Shown here piece after piece: positions 63,064-64,000 of a DNA stretch of 64,000 nucleotides (position 1 is its first letter; each line of letters begins with the position of its first letter). The stretch is taken from assembly GCF_000422245.1 (NCBI RefSeq), contig NZ_ATHI01000026.1:186001-250000 (forward strand). Direction: 5' to 3'. The DNA is from Alkalidesulfovibrio alkalitolerans DSM 16529. GTDB taxonomy: Bacteria > Desulfobacterota > Desulfovibrionia > Desulfovibrionales > Desulfovibrionaceae. Below the pieces are notes generated by a model, which saw only the letters and a list, made by a program, of their open reading frames with translations, was not told the origin of the DNA and made no database searches. Position numbers and translations under genes: made by a program.

Positions 63064-63701
63064 AACGGCTCCTGGTCAAGGTCTGCGGCCTGACGCGCGA
63101 GGAGGACGTTCGCCGCGCGGACGAACTCGGCGCGGACCTGCTCGGCTTCATCTTCCACAAGAAGAGCCCGCGCAACGTGGACCCGGCCTTTGTGGCCGCG
63201 CTGCCGAAGACTTCGGCGCGCAAGGTGGGCGTCTTCGTGGACCAGGACGCGGACGAGGTGCGCGCCATCATGGACGCGGCCCGCCTGGACCTGGCCCAGT
63301 TGCACGGCGACCAGGACCGGGTTTTTTGCGCCCGCGTGGGCGCGCCGCGCGTCATCCGGGTCTTTTGGCCCGCCCGTTATGCCGCGTACGAGGCCGACGG
63401 CCTTCCAGGCCAAGCGCTCGCGGACGAGATGCGGGCCTATGCCGACGCGGCCGCCTTTTTCCTGCTCGACGCGGGAACTTCGGGCGGCGGCCACGGCCAA
63501 GCCTTCGACCCCGGCCTGCTCGCGGGCCTCGAAAGCCCTTGCCCGGTGTTCGTGGCGGGCGGGCTTGGTCCGCAAAATCTCGCCATCGCCCTGGCCCTGC
63601 CCGGCATCGCCGGGGTGGACCTCAATTCCGGCGTGGAGTCCGCGCCGGGCGTCAAAGATCCGGAAAAACTGGGCGCGGCCTTCGCGCTCCTGAAAAACTG
63701 A
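63060..63701 (+). CDS. trpF: Phosphoribosylanthranilate isomerase
   Basis: 213 residues from a GTG overlapping the trpC stop. KVCGLTREEDVRRADELGADLLGFIFHKKSPR holds the catalytic Cys. LAQLHGDQD, FLLDAGTSGGGHGQAFDPGLL with the catalytic Asp, FVAGGLGPQNLAIAL and GVDLNSGVESAPGVKD are also clear. Confidence 0.96.
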   Translation: MKRLLVKVCGLTREEDVRRADELGADLLGFIFHKKSPRNVDPAFVAALPKTSARKVGVFVDQDADEVRAIMDAARLDLAQLHGDQDRVFCARVGAPRVIRVFWPARYAAYEADGLPGQALADEMRAYADAAAFFLLDAGTSGGGHGQAFDPGLLAGLESPCPVFVAGGLGPQNLAIALALPGIAGVDLNSGVESAPGVKDPEKLGAAFALLKN

Positions 63702-63713
63702 GAAGGAAACATC

Positions 63714-64000
63714 ATGCAATCCGCGCACATACCAAGCGAGAGGGGCTATTACGGCGACTTCGGCGGCCGCTACGTGCCCGAGCTGCTCATGCCGCCCATC
63801 CTGGAGCTTACCCAGGCGGTCGAGCGCATCGTGCCGTCACGGGAATTTCAGGACCAGTTCACCATGATCCTGCGCGACTACGTGGGCCGCCCTTCGTCGC
63901 TGTATCGCTGCCCGAATCTTTCGGCCGACCTGGGGCTCAATCTGTGGCTCAAGCGCGAGGATCTGAACCACACCGGCGCGCACAAGATCAACAACACCAT
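63714..64000 (+). CDS. trpB: Tryptophan synthase beta chain (3' end outside window)
   Basis: The first 95 codons are visible, from the ATG after GAAGGAA, 12 bp past trpF. Family N-terminus GYYGDFGGRYVPELLMPPILEL; ends in HTGAHKINNT, where the lysine (residue 91 here) forms the Schiff base with pyridoxal phosphate. Open to the window edge with no disruption. trpA is expected just beyond. Confidence 0.95.
   Translation, partial: MQSAHIPSERGYYGDFGGRYVPELLMPPILELTQAVERIVPSREFQDQFTMILRDYVGRPSSLYRCPNLSADLGLNLWLKREDLNHTGAHKINNT

Overview
The window looks like a chromosomal segment of a GC-rich Desulfovibrio-type bacterium (order Desulfovibrionales). I infer this from the joined aro/phe/tyr/trp operon that starts with the archaeal-type aminohexulosonate (ADTH) synthase and 3-dehydroquinate synthase II, and from the flagellar, chemotaxis, TRAP-transport and radical-SAM gene content. 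No rRNA or ANI comparison was possible, so the genus is an inference.

Layout. 1-2802: signalling (tandem universal stress protein cut by the window edge, lone receiver, REC-PAS-histidine kinase). 2884-4160: an acquired-looking Abi_2/HEPN (AbiF-type) gene with a frameshift, preceded by a compact structured RNA candidate with its own -35 element and terminator. 4170-8402: fliK-flgD-flgE on the minus strand. 8627-13643: a TPR protein and the periplasmic glucan pair opgG-opgH. 13892-16668: alpha/beta hydrolase and pepA. 16898-18484: a second hook-type protein behind a well-spaced sigma-54 promoter. 18887-26057: a NarL-type regulator, then a minus-strand run of RND adaptor, RND pump, aroC and a zinc phospholipase-C-like protein. 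26550-33532: chemoreceptor with a C-terminal sensor, LOG protein, an unrecognised protein, pgi and an RNA m5C methyltransferase. 33654-37423: TRAP transporter (P, Q, M) and a pseudouridine synthase. 37461-44980: methyltransferase-kinase-like fusion, tRNA-Pro(UGG), AmrS, a small secreted protein, purM, a radical SAM protein and a TPR-PilZ protein. 45105-48831: rpsI-rplM, a methyltransferase, an HD protein and a CBS protein. 48831-50126: a 260-bp tandem duplication of palindromic repeats next to an AT-rich orphan gene. 50197-53285: EAL protein, glnK and amtB. 53765-64000: the aromatic amino acid operon.

The aromatic operon encodes entry into the alternative shikimate route (ADTH synthase, DHQ synthase II), aroA, the Phe and Tyr branches (pheA, tyrA) and trpE-G-D-C-F-B, with short or overlapping junctions throughout. 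It is preceded by a 34-residue leader peptide carrying W-R-W-Y-W-Y-Y, a strong intrinsic terminator and a 10-bp antiterminator pairing that uses the 5' arm of the terminator. This is a textbook attenuator whose control codons include both Trp and Tyr. aroC lies apart, translationally coupled to an RND pump.

The most notable observations are the AbiF-like gene with its candidate ncRNA, the Trp/Tyr attenuator, a family of about 120-bp palindromic repeats whose stems change with base-pair compensation and which abut stop codons, and two paralogous proteins sharing an N-terminal domain I do not recognise.
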